The notes below the pieces were generated by a model. The model was not told the origin of the DNA. It saw only the letters and a program-made list of their open reading frames with translations, and did not search any database. Made by a program: the position numbers and the translations under genes. Below are positions 6,996 through 16,871 of a DNA stretch of 64,000 bases, in pieces. The stretch's first letter is position 1; every line of letters begins with the position of its first letter. This DNA comes from JAVMKJ01 sp031732855 (GTDB taxonomy: Bacteria > Pseudomonadota > Gammaproteobacteria > Competibacterales > Competibacteraceae): positions 1 through 64,000 of the forward strand of contig JAVMKJ010000176.1 of assembly GCA_031732855.1 (NCBI GenBank), read 5' to 3'.

Positions 6996-9515
6996 TCAAT
7001 TCATCAAGCGCCGGAAGAAATCACCCATCGCTCCGGCGCCTTCCCCGCCATCGGCGCCATCGGGCGCATCCGCCGGCATGTCCGGGTCCCGGTCGGGCCG
7101 CTCGGCGCGCCGCGTGTATTCGCCACCGCCACAGGCCGAGGAACCATGCGGCAAGGAACCCCTCAGGAATGGGAGCTGTTGCCCCCTCCGGCAACCCTGG
7201 CCGACCCGCAATCCGCTGTACGGATTGATCCAGGCCTCTTCGACATCGGCCGGCGGCGGCTCGTCCAGGGGATCCAGATTCAATCCCGCCATCAGATCCA
7301 TCCAGACCCGCAACGCGCCGCTGGCGCCGCTCAGGCCGGTGGGTTTGTTGTCGTCGCGCCCGACCCAGACCACCGCCAACCGGTTGCCGCTGAATCCGGC
7401 GAACCAACTGTCGCGGTAGTCGTCGGTGGTGCCCGTCTTGCCCGCGATGTTCAGATCGGGCGACAGTTTGCTCTTCATGGCGCTGGCGGTGCCCGCCTTG
7501 ACCACCTGCTGCATGGCGTTGGCGATCAGATAGGCCGGACCGGATTCGACTGCCTTGACCACGTCCAACGCATAATGCTGCAAAGGCCGACCCGTGGCGT
7601 CGGTCACCTCCCGGATGGCGCGCAACGGAATCCGGAATCCGCTGCTGGCAATGGTCTCGTAAATCTGCGCCACCTCGAACGGCGACACGTCCAGCGCCCC
7701 GAGCAACAGGGACGGATACGGCTTCAGGTCGCGCTCCAGCCCCAGCCGCCGGAGCATCCCCACCACGTTGATCACGTCGATGTCGAGACCCACCCGTACC
7801 GCCGGAATGTTGTAGGAGCGAGCCAGCGCATCGCGGAGCATGACCCGGCCGTGAAAACGTTTGTCGTAATTGCCGGGACTCCAGCGCTGATTGCCGGAGG
7901 TGTAGGTCAGGGGGCTGTCGTTCAGCATGGTCGCCAGGGTATAGCGATCGGGCTGTTCCAGAGCGGTCAGATAGACCACCGGCTTGATCAGCGAGCCGGC
8001 CAGCCGCCTGGCGTCGAGCGCCCGGTTGAAACCCACCGTTTTCGGCTCGCGATCACCCACCATGGCCAGCACTTCGCCCGTCTGGGTATCGGCCACCACG
8101 GCGGCCCCTTGCAATGGCCGGGCCTTGGGCTGACTCTTTTCCAGCGACGGAAGACTGTTGACCAGAGTATTCTCCGCGTTCGCCTGGACTCGTGGATCGA
8201 GAGTGGTGAACACCCGCAATCCTTCGGATACCAAATCCTCCGATTTGTAGTACTGCCGCAATTGTTGCTGCACCAGTTCCAGGAAAGCCGGATAGGCGGT
8301 GATGCCGCTGGCGGCCTTGGGCGTCACGTCCAGCGGCATTACCTTGGCGACGACCGCATCCTCGGCGCCGATCAGGTTTTGTTCCACCATGACGTCCAGC
8401 ACCAGGGCGCGGCGCTCCATGGCCCGATCCGGATGCTTGCGCGGATCGTACAGCGACGGCCCCTTGATCATCCCCACCAGCAGGGCGAGTTGGTGTAAAT
8501 CCAGATCGTCCAGCGACTTGCCGAAATAAAACAGGCTGGCGAGCCCGAAACCGTGAATCGCCCGGCTGCCATCCTGACCGAGATAAATTGCGTTGCTGTA
8601 CGCCTCCAGAATCTCGTCCTTGCCATAACGCGAGTCGATCAGGATCGCCATCAGGATCTCGTTGATCTTGCGCTTGATGGTCCGCTCGTTGCTGAGGAAC
8701 AGGTTCTTGACCAGTTGCTGGGTCAGGGTGCTGCCGCCTTGCACCGTCCGCCCGGCGCGCAGGTTGGCCAGCATCGCCCGAAAGATGCCCTTGGGATTGA
8801 TGCCGGCGTGTTCGAAGAACGACCGATCCTCGACCGCCAGGAGGGTATCCACCAGGGCCGGCGGCAGATCCTGGCCCTTGAGCAGGATGCGATCCTCGTA
8901 GTGCGACGGATAAATGCCGGCGATTTCGGGCGGGTCCAGCCGCAGCAGGCCCGGCGCTTCCCGCCCGTCCAGACCGACCAGGTCGACCAGGATATTGCCG
9001 GCGAACACCACCTTGACCTTGCGCGCCGGTTCCGCGCCATCCCAAAACACGAAGTCGCGGGTCATCACCTCGAAGGTCTCGCCCTGACGGGCGTAACTGC
9101 CCGGCTTGGTCGGCGACTCGCCACCTCCTGGCGGCGGCACGCAGAGTTCCGGCGGTGGGGGTTTCGGTTTGCGTCTGAGCGGGCGCTTGTCGCTCGCGGC
9201 CGGCGGCGCCGGCGGTTCGACCGGACAGTTCACGTCGCGGTAATTCAGCAGTTTCAGCTCCTGCGCGAACGCATCGGCGCTCAACGGCATGCTCTGAAAC
9301 AGTTCCAGCGGCCGAGCGTAGACCTTGGCCGGCATGGCCCAGCGTTTCTGGTCGAATTCGGTCCGGATGACCCCGTCCAAATACAGCATGTAGAAGCCCA
9401 GTCCGGACGCCCCCAGCAGCAGGCCGCCCAACAGCAGCGAGAACAACAGCGAGAACAGCGACCGGAATACCCGCGGTCGCGATTTGGAATTTGGGGATGA
9501 TCGACCTCTACCCAT
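6996..9515 (-). CDS. mrcB: Penicillin-binding protein 1B (bifunctional transglycosylase/transpeptidase)
   Basis: Class A PBP of 839 residues: a short cytoplasmic tail, one membrane helix at residues ~22-45, a UB2H-like region, then the glycosyltransferase domain (AVEDRSFFEHAGINPKGI with the catalytic Glu; GGSTLTQQLVKN). The transpeptidase domain carries SLIK (nucleophile Ser), SYN and KTGTT. It polymerises and cross-links peptidoglycan at the inner membrane. Odd points are a Pro/Lys-rich insert with two cysteines at residues ~105-135 and a Gly/Asp-rich C-terminal tail containing a few cysteines. It is divergent from the kinase/ATPase gene to its right. Confidence 0.95.
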   Translation of the reverse strand: MGRGRSSPNSKSRPRVFRSLFSLLFSLLLGGLLLGASGLGFYMLYLDGVIRTEFDQKRWAMPAKVYARPLELFQSMPLSADAFAQELKLLNYRDVNCPVEPPAPPAASDKRPLRRKPKPPPPELCVPPPGGGESPTKPGSYARQGETFEVMTRDFVFWDGAEPARKVKVVFAGNILVDLVGLDGREAPGLLRLDPPEIAGIYPSHYEDRILLKGQDLPPALVDTLLAVEDRSFFEHAGINPKGIFRAMLANLRAGRTVQGGSTLTQQLVKNLFLSNERTIKRKINEILMAILIDSRYGKDEILEAYSNAIYLGQDGSRAIHGFGLASLFYFGKSLDDLDLHQLALLVGMIKGPSLYDPRKHPDRAMERRALVLDVMVEQNLIGAEDAVVAKVMPLDVTPKAASGITAYPAFLELVQQQLRQYYKSEDLVSEGLRVFTTLDPRVQANAENTLVNSLPSLEKSQPKARPLQGAAVVADTQTGEVLAMVGDREPKTVGFNRALDARRLAGSLIKPVVYLTALEQPDRYTLATMLNDSPLTYTSGNQRWSPGNYDKRFHGRVMLRDALARSYNIPAVRVGLDIDVINVVGMLRRLGLERDLKPYPSLLLGALDVSPFEVAQIYETIASSGFRIPLRAIREVTDATGRPLQHYALDVVKAVESGPAYLIANAMQQVVKAGTASAMKSKLSPDLNIAGKTGTTDDYRDSWFAGFSGNRLAVVWVGRDDNKPTGLSGASGALRVWMDLMAGLNLDPLDEPPPADVEEAWINPYSGLRVGQGCRRGQQLPFLRGSLPHGSSACGGGEYTRRAERPDRDPDMPADAPDGADGGEGAGAMGDFFRRLMN

Positions 9516-9617
9516 GTCTGTCCCGTTCGGGGCCCGCCGCGACTGTCAACCGGCTTGGCGCGCCCAGGTAATTCTGTCTTATCCTACTCACTATTCTCAC
9601 GATTCGGAGCCCGGTGC

Positions 9618-11213
9618 GTGCAACCCAACCCAACCCACGAGCAGACCGTCCTGATCGCGGGGCTCTCGCGGCCGGCGTGCTATCCGCATCCGGCAACCGA
9701 CATCGAACACTTGCAGACCCACATTTCACACATCCTGCTGGTCGGCGACTACGCCTACAAGATCAAGAAACCCCTGAATCTGGGATTTCTGGATTTTACC
9801 AGCCTGGAGCGGCGGAAATACTACTGCGAGGAGGAACTGCGTCTGAACGGCCGACTGGCGCCGGAAATCTACCTCGATTGCGTGCCGATCGGCGGAGACG
9901 CCCGCCATCCCCGGCTCGGCGACCGGACCAGCCCCGCCATCGAATACGCGGTGCGGATGCGCCGCTTTCCCCAAGAGGCGCTCCTGGACCGGGTGCTGGC
10001 CGCCGGCCGGCTGGAACTCCGCCATCTGGACGCGCTGGCCCGCCAACTGGCCGAGTTTCACCGCGCCATTCCCGCCGCCGATCCCGCCGCGCCGTTCGGT
10101 GTCCCGGAACGGGTTCGCCAACCGATGCTGGACGATTTTACCCACATCCGACCGCTGCTGGCCGATCCCGCCGACCTCGACGCCCTCGCCGCCGTGGAAC
10201 GCTGGACCCTGGCGACTTCCGAACGGCTGTGGCCGCGACTGACCGAACGCAAGGCCGGCGGCTGGATCCGCGAATGCCACGGCGATCTGCATCTCGGCAA
10301 CATGGTGCTGGCCGATTCCGGGCAGGTCACGATCTTCGACTGCATCGAATTCAACGATGATTTCCGCTGGATCGACGTCATCAGCGATTTGGCCTTTCTG
10401 ACCATGGATCTGCGCTTCCGGGGCGCCGGCGGTTTCGCCCAGCGGGCGCTCAATACCTGGCTGGAATTCAGCGGCGATTTCACCGGCGTGGCGCTGCTGT
10501 CCTATTATCAGGTCTATCGGGCCATGGTGCGCGCCAAGATCAACGCCATTCAAGCCAGTCAGGACGGCGTTCCCACAACCACCCGCGAAGTCGCTCGCGG
10601 GCTGTGCCGCGATTATTTGCGGCTGGCGCTGGCGCTCGCCCAGGAACCCGCGCCGTTTCTATTGATCACGCACGGCGTTTCCGGTTCCGGCAAATCGCGT
10701 CGGACCGGACAACTGCTGGAAAAGTTTCCGGGCGCCATCCGCATCCGTTCCGATGTGGAACGCAAGCGGCTGTTCGGCCTCGGCCCGCTGGACGACAGCG
10801 GTTCGGCCCTGGGCGGGGGGCTCTACACGCCGGACGCCAGCGCCCGCACCCATGCGCGCCTGCGCGAATTGGCCGATCAGTTGCTGGCGGCGGGCCATCC
10901 GGTATTGGTCGACGCCACGTTCATGAAGCGCGACCATCGGCAACCCTTTCGCGATCTGGCGGCCCGGCACGGCGTCCCGTTCATCCTGCTCGACTGCACC
11001 GCCGATCCCGATACGCTGCGGGCGCGGGTTGCGGCCCGGCGGGCACGCGGCGACGACGCCGCCGAGGCCGATGTCGAAGTGCTGGAACGGCAACTCCGGT
11101 TCGACGAACCGCCGGCGGGCGACGAGAGCCCGCTGAAGACCGATGGCGACGGCGATCTGGAGCGGTTGCGGGCGGCGATCGCGGCGGCGCACCAAGCGGT
11201 TTCCCGTGATTGA
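9618..11213 (+). CDS. Fused aminoglycoside-phosphotransferase-like / P-loop kinase protein
   Basis: About 531 residues in two domains. The N-terminal half resembles the COG2187 phosphotransferase family: DYAYKIKKPLNLGFLDF near the start, then ECHGDLHLGNMVL (catalytic loop) and IFDCIEFNDDFRWIDV (metal site). The C-terminal half is a COG0645-type P-loop kinase with HGVSGSGKSR as Walker A and a later VDATFMKRDHR segment. Substrates are unknown; this fusion is widespread in proteobacteria. A GTG with an upstream GGAG was chosen over an ATG 63 bases earlier, because homology begins after the GTG. The gene is divergent from mrcB. Confidence 0.82.
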   Translation: MQPNPTHEQTVLIAGLSRPACYPHPATDIEHLQTHISHILLVGDYAYKIKKPLNLGFLDFTSLERRKYYCEEELRLNGRLAPEIYLDCVPIGGDARHPRLGDRTSPAIEYAVRMRRFPQEALLDRVLAAGRLELRHLDALARQLAEFHRAIPAADPAAPFGVPERVRQPMLDDFTHIRPLLADPADLDALAAVERWTLATSERLWPRLTERKAGGWIRECHGDLHLGNMVLADSGQVTIFDCIEFNDDFRWIDVISDLAFLTMDLRFRGAGGFAQRALNTWLEFSGDFTGVALLSYYQVYRAMVRAKINAIQASQDGVPTTTREVARGLCRDYLRLALALAQEPAPFLLITHGVSGSGKSRRTGQLLEKFPGAIRIRSDVERKRLFGLGPLDDSGSALGGGLYTPDASARTHARLRELADQLLAAGHPVLVDATFMKRDHRQPFRDLAARHGVPFILLDCTADPDTLRARVAARRARGDDAAEADVEVLERQLRFDEPPAGDESPLKTDGDGDLERLRAAIAAAHQAVSRD

Positions 11214-11362
11214 TAGAGCAATACTCCTCGAGTTGTGGGGGACACCCCCTCGGCGCCCCCCAAGGGCCAAATGATCCGAAGCGTCGAATCACCCGCCCCG
11301 CCGCCAGATTAAGGTAAAATGCTACATTGTACCCGCCGCCCCGCGCCCAGCTGCCCGCCGCC

Positions 11363-12895
11363 ATGCTCAAACTTCCCATCGGCCTGCAAAACCTGCGCGA
11401 GATGCGCACCCAAGGCTATGCCTACGTCGATAAAACGCCGTTCGTCGCCCGGTTGGTCGAGCAGGGCAAGTACTATTTCCTGGCCCGGCCCCGCCGCTTC
11501 GGCAAAAGCCTGTTCGTCGATACCCTGGCTGAGGCGTTCATGGGCAGTCGGGAACTGTTCGAGGGGCTGTATCTGGAGGAGCACTGGGACTGGAGCCGTT
11601 CCTATCCGGTGCTGCGCTTCGATTTCGGGCGCGGCGAGGCGCATGGCCCGGCGGCTCTCGAAGACAAGATCGCCTATCAGATCAACAGCCAGGCCGAGGC
11701 GCTGGGCGTCGCCCTGACCGAAGCGGAGATCGGCAACCGTTTCGATCAGTTCATCCTTCGTTTGGCCCGCGCGATCGGTCAGCCGGTGGTGGTGCTCATC
11801 GACGAATACGACAAGCCCATCCTGGATAACTTCGGCAACCCGTCGTTAGCTCAGGCGCTGCGCGAGGTGTTGAAAAATTTCTACTCGGTCCTCAAGGGGG
11901 TGGACGCCCACCTGAAATTCGTGCTGCTCACCGGCGTCAGCAAGTTCTCCAAGGTCTCGCTGTTCTCCGGTCTGAATAATCTGGAAGACCTGACCCTCGC
12001 CCCGCGTATGGCGACGTTGTGCGGCTATACCGAACCCGAACTGACCACCACCTTCGCCGAGCATCTAAACGGTGTGGATCTGGCCGAAGTCCGGCGCTGG
12101 TACAACGGCTACAACTTCCTGGGCGAACCCGTCTATAACCCCTTCGATATCCTCCTGTATCTGCGCCATCGTCAGTTCAAGGCGTATTGGTTCGAAAGCG
12201 GCACGCCGACGTTTCTGATTGAGCTGATGCGCCAGCGCCAATTCACCATCCCCACGCTGGAAGGCTACTGGGCCAGCGAAGATCTGCTTGGGGCCTTCGA
12301 TGTCGAAGCGATAGAGCCGGAAGCGCTGTTGTTCCAGACCGGCTACGCCACCATTCACGAAACCCAGCAGCGCCCCTATGGCTTGCGCTACCGCCTCGGC
12401 TTTCCCAACGAAGAAGTCCGCATCAGCCTGCCCCGGGCCATCCTGCGCCGGTATACGCCGGATCAGCGCGCGCAACAACGCACGGCCGAGGAGGTCTTTG
12501 AGGCGCTGGTCCGGGACGATCCCGACCGGCTGCGCGCCGCCCTGCACGCCTTCTTCGCCTCGATTCCGCATAACTGGTATCGCAAAAATGACTTGGCCAG
12601 CTACGAAGGCTATTGGGCGTCGGTGGTCTATTGCCTGTTCGCCGCACTGGGCGTCGAGACCCGCGCGGAAGAGGTCACCAACCGGGGCCAGGTGGATTTG
12701 GTGATCCAGTATCAGGGACGCGTCTGGCTTATGGAGTTCAAAGTCGATGACGGTAATGCCGGGCAGCGGGCGCTCGATCAGATCAAAACCAAGGGTTACC
12801 ACCAGCGCTACGCCGGCCAACCGGTCGCCCTGATCGGCATCGACTTCAGTCCCGAACAGCGCAATCTGTCCGGGTTCGCCTGGGAGCGAGTTTAG
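11363..12895 (+). CDS. AAA-ATPase-like protein with C-terminal PD-(D/E)XK domain
   Basis: A 510-residue protein. The start KLPIGLQNLREMR then GYAYVDKT is the standard opening of this AAA-like family. The P-loop is RPRRFGKSLF and Walker B is VVVLIDEYDKPI. The C-terminus carries a nuclease-like core (QVDLVIQYQGRVWLMEFK: D, then ExK). These proteins are abundant in environmental and anaerobic bacteria and spread horizontally. They may be defence or mobile-element related, but no activity is established. The ATG before LKLPIGL is preferred to an upstream one because homology starts there. Confidence 0.82.
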   Translation: MLKLPIGLQNLREMRTQGYAYVDKTPFVARLVEQGKYYFLARPRRFGKSLFVDTLAEAFMGSRELFEGLYLEEHWDWSRSYPVLRFDFGRGEAHGPAALEDKIAYQINSQAEALGVALTEAEIGNRFDQFILRLARAIGQPVVVLIDEYDKPILDNFGNPSLAQALREVLKNFYSVLKGVDAHLKFVLLTGVSKFSKVSLFSGLNNLEDLTLAPRMATLCGYTEPELTTTFAEHLNGVDLAEVRRWYNGYNFLGEPVYNPFDILLYLRHRQFKAYWFESGTPTFLIELMRQRQFTIPTLEGYWASEDLLGAFDVEAIEPEALLFQTGYATIHETQQRPYGLRYRLGFPNEEVRISLPRAILRRYTPDQRAQQRTAEEVFEALVRDDPDRLRAALHAFFASIPHNWYRKNDLASYEGYWASVVYCLFAALGVETRAEEVTNRGQVDLVIQYQGRVWLMEFKVDDGNAGQRALDQIKTKGYHQRYAGQPVALIGIDFSPEQRNLSGFAWERV

Positions 12896-13024
12896 CTGTT
12901 GTACAAAAACCAGCTGATTGATTGTAGGAACCCGCTTGCTGGCGATGATCCGTTAAAATCACCCGCAAGGAGGTTTTTACGTCAACAAGACTTTGATTTT
13001 TTGACCACTCGATGAGGGGATACG

Positions 13025-14014
13025 ATGGCGAAGTATGACGTTTACGGGATCGGCAATGCGCTGGTGGACATGGAATACGAGGTCGAGGTTGCCGATCTGG
13101 AAGCGCTGGGCATCGACAAGGGCGTGATGACCCTGGTGGATGAGGAGCACCAGTTGAGAATGATGAACCATCTGGCCGCGCACCCTCACCAGCGCGGTTC
13201 GGGCGGATCGGCGGCCAACTCGATGATCGCGGTCCGCCAGTTCGGCGGGACCAGCTTCTATTCCTGCAAGGTCGCCGGGGACGATCTCGGACACTTCTAC
13301 ATGAAGGACCTGCTCGATGGCGGGGTAGACACAAATCACCATACCGAGAAGGAACCGGGTCATACGGGCCGTTGCGTGGTGCTGGTCACTCCGGACAGCG
13401 ACCGCACCCTCTGCACCTTTCTGGGGATCAGCGGCGAATTGTCCACGAAGGAACTGGTCGAGGACGCCCTGCGCGACTCGGAATACTTCTACATGGAAGG
13501 CTATCTGGTCACCTCGGAGACCGCCCGTCAGGCGTGCATCGCGGCCAAGCGCCTCGCCGAGGCGGCCGGCGTCAAGACCGCCATTTCGCTGTCCGACCCG
13601 AATATGGTCCGGTTTTTCAAGGTCGGGTTGCTGGAGATGATCGGCTCGGGCGTGGATCTGCTATTCGCCAACGAGGACGAGGCCAGGGATGTGGTGGGCG
13701 CCGCGGATCTGAACAGCGCGGTCGACTACCTCAAGACCCTCAGCAGGGAGTTCGTGATCACGCGAGGTTCCAAAGGCGCGCTGATTTGGGATGGTCGGAC
13801 GCTGATCGATATCGACCCGGTCAAGGTGGAAGCCGTGGATACGGTCGGCGCCGGAGACATGTTTGCGGGGGCTTTCCTCTATGCCCGGGGTCAGGGCTGG
13901 GAACACCGGCGCGCCGGGGCTTTGGCTTCGGCGGCATCGGCCAAGCTGGTGACCAGCCTGGGGCCGCGCATGGCGGCGGCGGAGACCCGGGCGATCCTGC
14001 GGCGCTTTCTGTAG
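13025..14014 (+). CDS. PfkB-family kinase, probable adenosine kinase
   Basis: A 329-residue ribokinase-fold enzyme. It has GIGNALVDMEYEV near the N-terminus, GGSAANSMIAVRQFGG (substrate-binding Gly motif), an acidic NEDEA segment, and the catalytic DTVGAGDMFAGAFL signature with its Asp and anion hole. Bacterial members of this subgroup phosphorylate adenosine to AMP or act on related ribosides or sugars. The start has GAGGGG seven bases upstream. It forms a single-gene unit, convergent with recO. Confidence 0.85.
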   Translation: MAKYDVYGIGNALVDMEYEVEVADLEALGIDKGVMTLVDEEHQLRMMNHLAAHPHQRGSGGSAANSMIAVRQFGGTSFYSCKVAGDDLGHFYMKDLLDGGVDTNHHTEKEPGHTGRCVVLVTPDSDRTLCTFLGISGELSTKELVEDALRDSEYFYMEGYLVTSETARQACIAAKRLAEAAGVKTAISLSDPNMVRFFKVGLLEMIGSGVDLLFANEDEARDVVGAADLNSAVDYLKTLSREFVITRGSKGALIWDGRTLIDIDPVKVEAVDTVGAGDMFAGAFLYARGQGWEHRRAGALASAASAKLVTSLGPRMAAAETRAILRRFL

Positions 14015-14150
14015 CGGCTACCGCGACGCCATTATCCAGTCGCCGACAATCCTCATGCCATCGACACCGCCGCCAGTCTGGGGGGAGCAGCCGAGGGAGT
14101 GGAGCGAAAATTTGGCGGCCTTGCCTTCAGGGCAACGGGCGGCGTTCGGG

Positions 14151-14858
14151 TTAGAACTCCCGCTTGACCCGATACAGTTCCCGCGTCTTCAGCACCCGCC
14201 CCCGCAACTGCTCGGCCAGCGCGGCGCGGGTCAGGCGTTTCACTTCCTTCAGCACGGTGGGATCGCTCAGTACTCCGTCGCGCAGCGCCAGCAGGCCCCG
14301 GCCGGTAATCGGCACTCCGGTTTCGGTCCGGCTGGCGACCACCGGTCCCTGGTCCAGCACGTAGCGATAATGCGCCTCGGCGACGATGGGCTGACCGCTG
14401 ACCGCCTCGCGATCCAAACTCAGACCGTAGCCCAAATCTTCCAGCAACCGCTTCTCGAAGCACCGCAGCGCCGGCTCTTCGCCGGGCGCCACCGCCAGTT
14501 CCGCCAGCAGGTTCTCGTAAGCATCGTACAGTCCGGACTGCGGATCCTGGCGTGGCAACAGCCGCACCAGCAATTCGTTGGCGTACAGTCCGGCCAGCAC
14601 CCGATCGGGCGGCAGGGACACCGGCCGTCCCGCCTCCTCGGCTCCGGTCAGCGTCGCCAAATCGCCTTCTCCACGCCAGGACAACAGCAGCGGCGCGAAT
14701 GGTTGCAACAAACCCTTCAGCCGCGACCGGGGCGAAACCGCGTTCCTCGCCACCAGCCCCAGCCGGCCGCATTCGCGACCGAACGCTTCCAGCAGCAGGC
14801 CGGTGTTGCGATAAGGGCGGCGATGCAGGATGAAAGCGGGTTGCAACAGGACGCGCAT
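14151..14858 (-). CDS. recO: DNA repair protein RecO
   Basis: A 235-residue protein. The N-terminal OB-fold region (QPAFILHRRPYRNTGLLLEA and ARNAVSPRSRLKGLLQPF) is followed by an all-helical C-terminus with FEKRLLEDLGYGL. RecO loads RecA on SSB-coated DNA together with RecR. It follows era by 27 bp at the end of the lepB-rnc-era-recO string, the standard gammaproteobacterial order. The zinc-ligand cysteines of some RecO proteins are not evident. Confidence 0.92.
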   Translation of the reverse strand: MRVLLQPAFILHRRPYRNTGLLLEAFGRECGRLGLVARNAVSPRSRLKGLLQPFAPLLLSWRGEGDLATLTGAEEAGRPVSLPPDRVLAGLYANELLVRLLPRQDPQSGLYDAYENLLAELAVAPGEEPALRCFEKRLLEDLGYGLSLDREAVSGQPIVAEAHYRYVLDQGPVVASRTETGVPITGRGLLALRDGVLSDPTVLKEVKRLTRAALAEQLRGRVLKTRELYRVKREF

Positions 14859-14885
14859 GTGGCGAGATCGCGCGACGGAGCCGTT

Positions 14886-15797
14886 TCAGAACGTTCCCGG
14901 ATCGGCGTAGCCCAGGCTCCGCAAAGCCCGCTCGTCGTCGGACCAGCCCTCCCGCACCTTGACCCAGGTTTCCAGGAATACCTTACGGCCGAGCAGGCGT
15001 TCCATGTCCTCGCGAGCCTGGCGGCCGACTTCGCGCAGAGTCCTTCCCCTCTCGCCGATGACGATCCCTTTCTGGGTTTCGCGTTCGACCCAGATCACCG
15101 CATGGATGCGAACCAGCCGATCCTCTTCGACGAATCGTTCGATTTCCACGGTCAGGGCGTACGGCAATTCCTCGCGCAATAACCGGGTCAGCTTCTCGCG
15201 AACCAGTTCGGCGGCCAGGAAACGCTCGCTGGCCGTGGTGATCTGGTCTTCCGGAAACAGAAATTCCCGCTCCGGGAGGAGGCGGGCAATGATGCGTTCC
15301 AGGGCCGGCACGTTGTCGCCCTCAAGCGCCGAGAGCGGCGCCACCTCGACGAAATTCCGCTTGCCGGCGATCTCTTGCAGGAACGGCAGCAGCCGCGTCT
15401 TGTCGCTGATTCGGTCGACCTTGTTGACCGCCAGCGCCACCGGCCCTTGAAAATTAACCAGCCGATTCAGCACATCCTCATCTTCATCGGTCCAGCGCAG
15501 AGCCTCGACCAGGAACACCACCACATCCACGTAACCCAGTACGCTGGCCGCCGCCCGGTTCAGATAGCGATTCATCGCCCGCCGGCTCTGGCGATGCAGG
15601 CCCGGAGTGTCCACATAGACGATCTGGGCCTCCGACAGGGTCTGGATCCCGAGGATAAGGTGCCGGGTGGTCTGCGGCTTGGGGGCGGTGATGCTGAGTT
15701 TCTGGCCGATCAGCCGGTTCAGCAAGGTGGATTTGCCGACGTTGGGCCGGCCCAGCAGGGCTGCGTATCCGGCACGAACGGATGCGGGCGCGATCAT
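14886..15797 (-). CDS. era: GTPase Era
   Basis: A 303-residue ribosome-assembly GTPase. G1 is GRPNVGKST, G2 lies around KPQTTRH, G3 is DTPG and G4 is NKVD. A C-terminal KH domain carries VIGERGRTLREVGRQAR. Era binds 16S rRNA near its 3' end and helps 30S maturation. The start overlaps the rnc stop by ATGA, so the two are translationally coupled, which makes sense because RNase III also processes rRNA. Confidence 0.96.
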   Translation of the reverse strand: MIAPASVRAGYAALLGRPNVGKSTLLNRLIGQKLSITAPKPQTTRHLILGIQTLSEAQIVYVDTPGLHRQSRRAMNRYLNRAAASVLGYVDVVVFLVEALRWTDEDEDVLNRLVNFQGPVALAVNKVDRISDKTRLLPFLQEIAGKRNFVEVAPLSALEGDNVPALERIIARLLPEREFLFPEDQITTASERFLAAELVREKLTRLLREELPYALTVEIERFVEEDRLVRIHAVIWVERETQKGIVIGERGRTLREVGRQAREDMERLLGRKVFLETWVKVREGWSDDERALRSLGYADPGTF

Positions 15798-16459
15798 CGA
15801 ATTTGCTCCAGCAATTGCCGGGCCGCTTCCTGCTCGGCCTTGCGGCGGCTGCTCCCCATCGCCACCGCGCGCGATTCGGCGACCGTGCATTCCACCATGA
15901 AACTTTGCGCGTGCGGCTCGCCGCGGATCTCCAGCACGTTGTAGACCGGCAGCGGCTTTTGCCGGGCCTGCAGGTATTCCTGCAGGCGGGTCTTGGGATC
16001 CTTCAATTCGCTGGCGCTGGCCAACCGCGTCAAGCCATCCCGATAGAGACTCAGGACCAGATTGCGACAGGCATCGAGGCCGTTATCCAGATAAACCGCC
16101 CCGATAATCGCCTCCAGCGTGTCCGAAAGAATGGATTCGCGCCGGAATCCGCCGCTTTTCAGCTCTCCCGGCCCCAGCCGCAGCCAATCGCCCAGTTTCA
16201 ACCCACGCGCCAAATCCGCCAGGGTCTCACCCCTCACCAAGCTGGCTCTCAGGCGGCTCAACTCACCTTCACTGGCCTTGGGATAGTGCTGGAACAGATA
16301 TTCCGCCACGATCAAATTCAGCAACGCATCACCCAGGAATTCCAGCCGCTCGTTGTTGCGAGCCGAGGCGCTACGGTGGGTGAGCGCTTCTTCCAGCAAT
16401 CCAGGCTGCCGGAAAGTATAGCCCAGAGCGTCGCACAATCGATTGACGGCCGAATTCAC
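15794..16459 (-). CDS. rnc: Ribonuclease III
   Basis: A 221-residue enzyme with the RNase III signature ERLEFLGDALLN (catalytic Glu/Asp), the second acidic cluster DTLEAIIGAVYLD, and a C-terminal dsRNA-binding domain ending SSRRKAEQEAARQLL. It cleaves double-stranded rRNA precursors and regulatory duplexes. The start overlaps the stop of the DUF4845 gene. Length is standard. Confidence 0.96.
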   Translation of the reverse strand: MNSAVNRLCDALGYTFRQPGLLEEALTHRSASARNNERLEFLGDALLNLIVAEYLFQHYPKASEGELSRLRASLVRGETLADLARGLKLGDWLRLGPGELKSGGFRRESILSDTLEAIIGAVYLDNGLDACRNLVLSLYRDGLTRLASASELKDPKTRLQEYLQARQKPLPVYNVLEIRGEPHAQSFMVECTVAESRAVAMGSSRRKAEQEAARQLLEQIR

Positions 16460-16857
16460 GGACTCGGGTTCAGCGGAATCGATTCGTTGACCTTGAGCAC
16501 GACGTACAATCCGTAAAACAGCGACCGCTCGTCCTGGTAGATCAGATCGAGCACCCGGCCGCTGCGCTCGTTCCGAATCTTGAGATCCCGCGCGCTAATG
16601 TTATCGACGTAACCGATATCAAATCGCTTTTGAATAGCGTTCTGAATATCCGACGTGGTCATCTGCGCCAATAGCGGCTCCTTGCGGACGTTTTCGATCG
16701 TGGACTTGATCGAGAAATACTGGATATACATCGGCACCACCTTCATCCCGATCAGCGCGACGAATGCGATGACCACGATCAACAACAACATACCGATCAC
16801 GGTCATGCCGCGTTGCCGCCCGTTTCGCCCCACCCACTGTCTTGCCGGCATCGTCAT
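16456..16857 (-). CDS. DUF4845 membrane protein
   Basis: A 133-residue protein with one N-terminal membrane helix after basic residues (GMTVIGMLLLIVVIAFVALI), reminiscent of a pilin-like leader, then a periplasmic domain with YFSIKSTIENVRKE and FDIGYVDNISARDLKI. The function is unknown. The gene lies between lepB and rnc in pseudomonads and many other gammaproteobacteria, as it does here (15 bp after lepB, overlapping rnc). Confidence 0.85.
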   Translation of the reverse strand: MTMPARQWVGRNGRQRGMTVIGMLLLIVVIAFVALIGMKVVPMYIQYFSIKSTIENVRKEPLLAQMTTSDIQNAIQKRFDIGYVDNISARDLKIRNERSGRVLDLIYQDERSLFYGLYVVLKVNESIPLNPSP

Positions 16858-16871
16858 ACCCCCTCATTCAC

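Noticed and set aside
12960..13024. A strong AAGGAGG upstream of the adenosine-kinase-like gene taken as a leader-peptide start
   Set aside because: No start codon with an open frame follows at suitable distance; the gene has its own closer GAGGGG.
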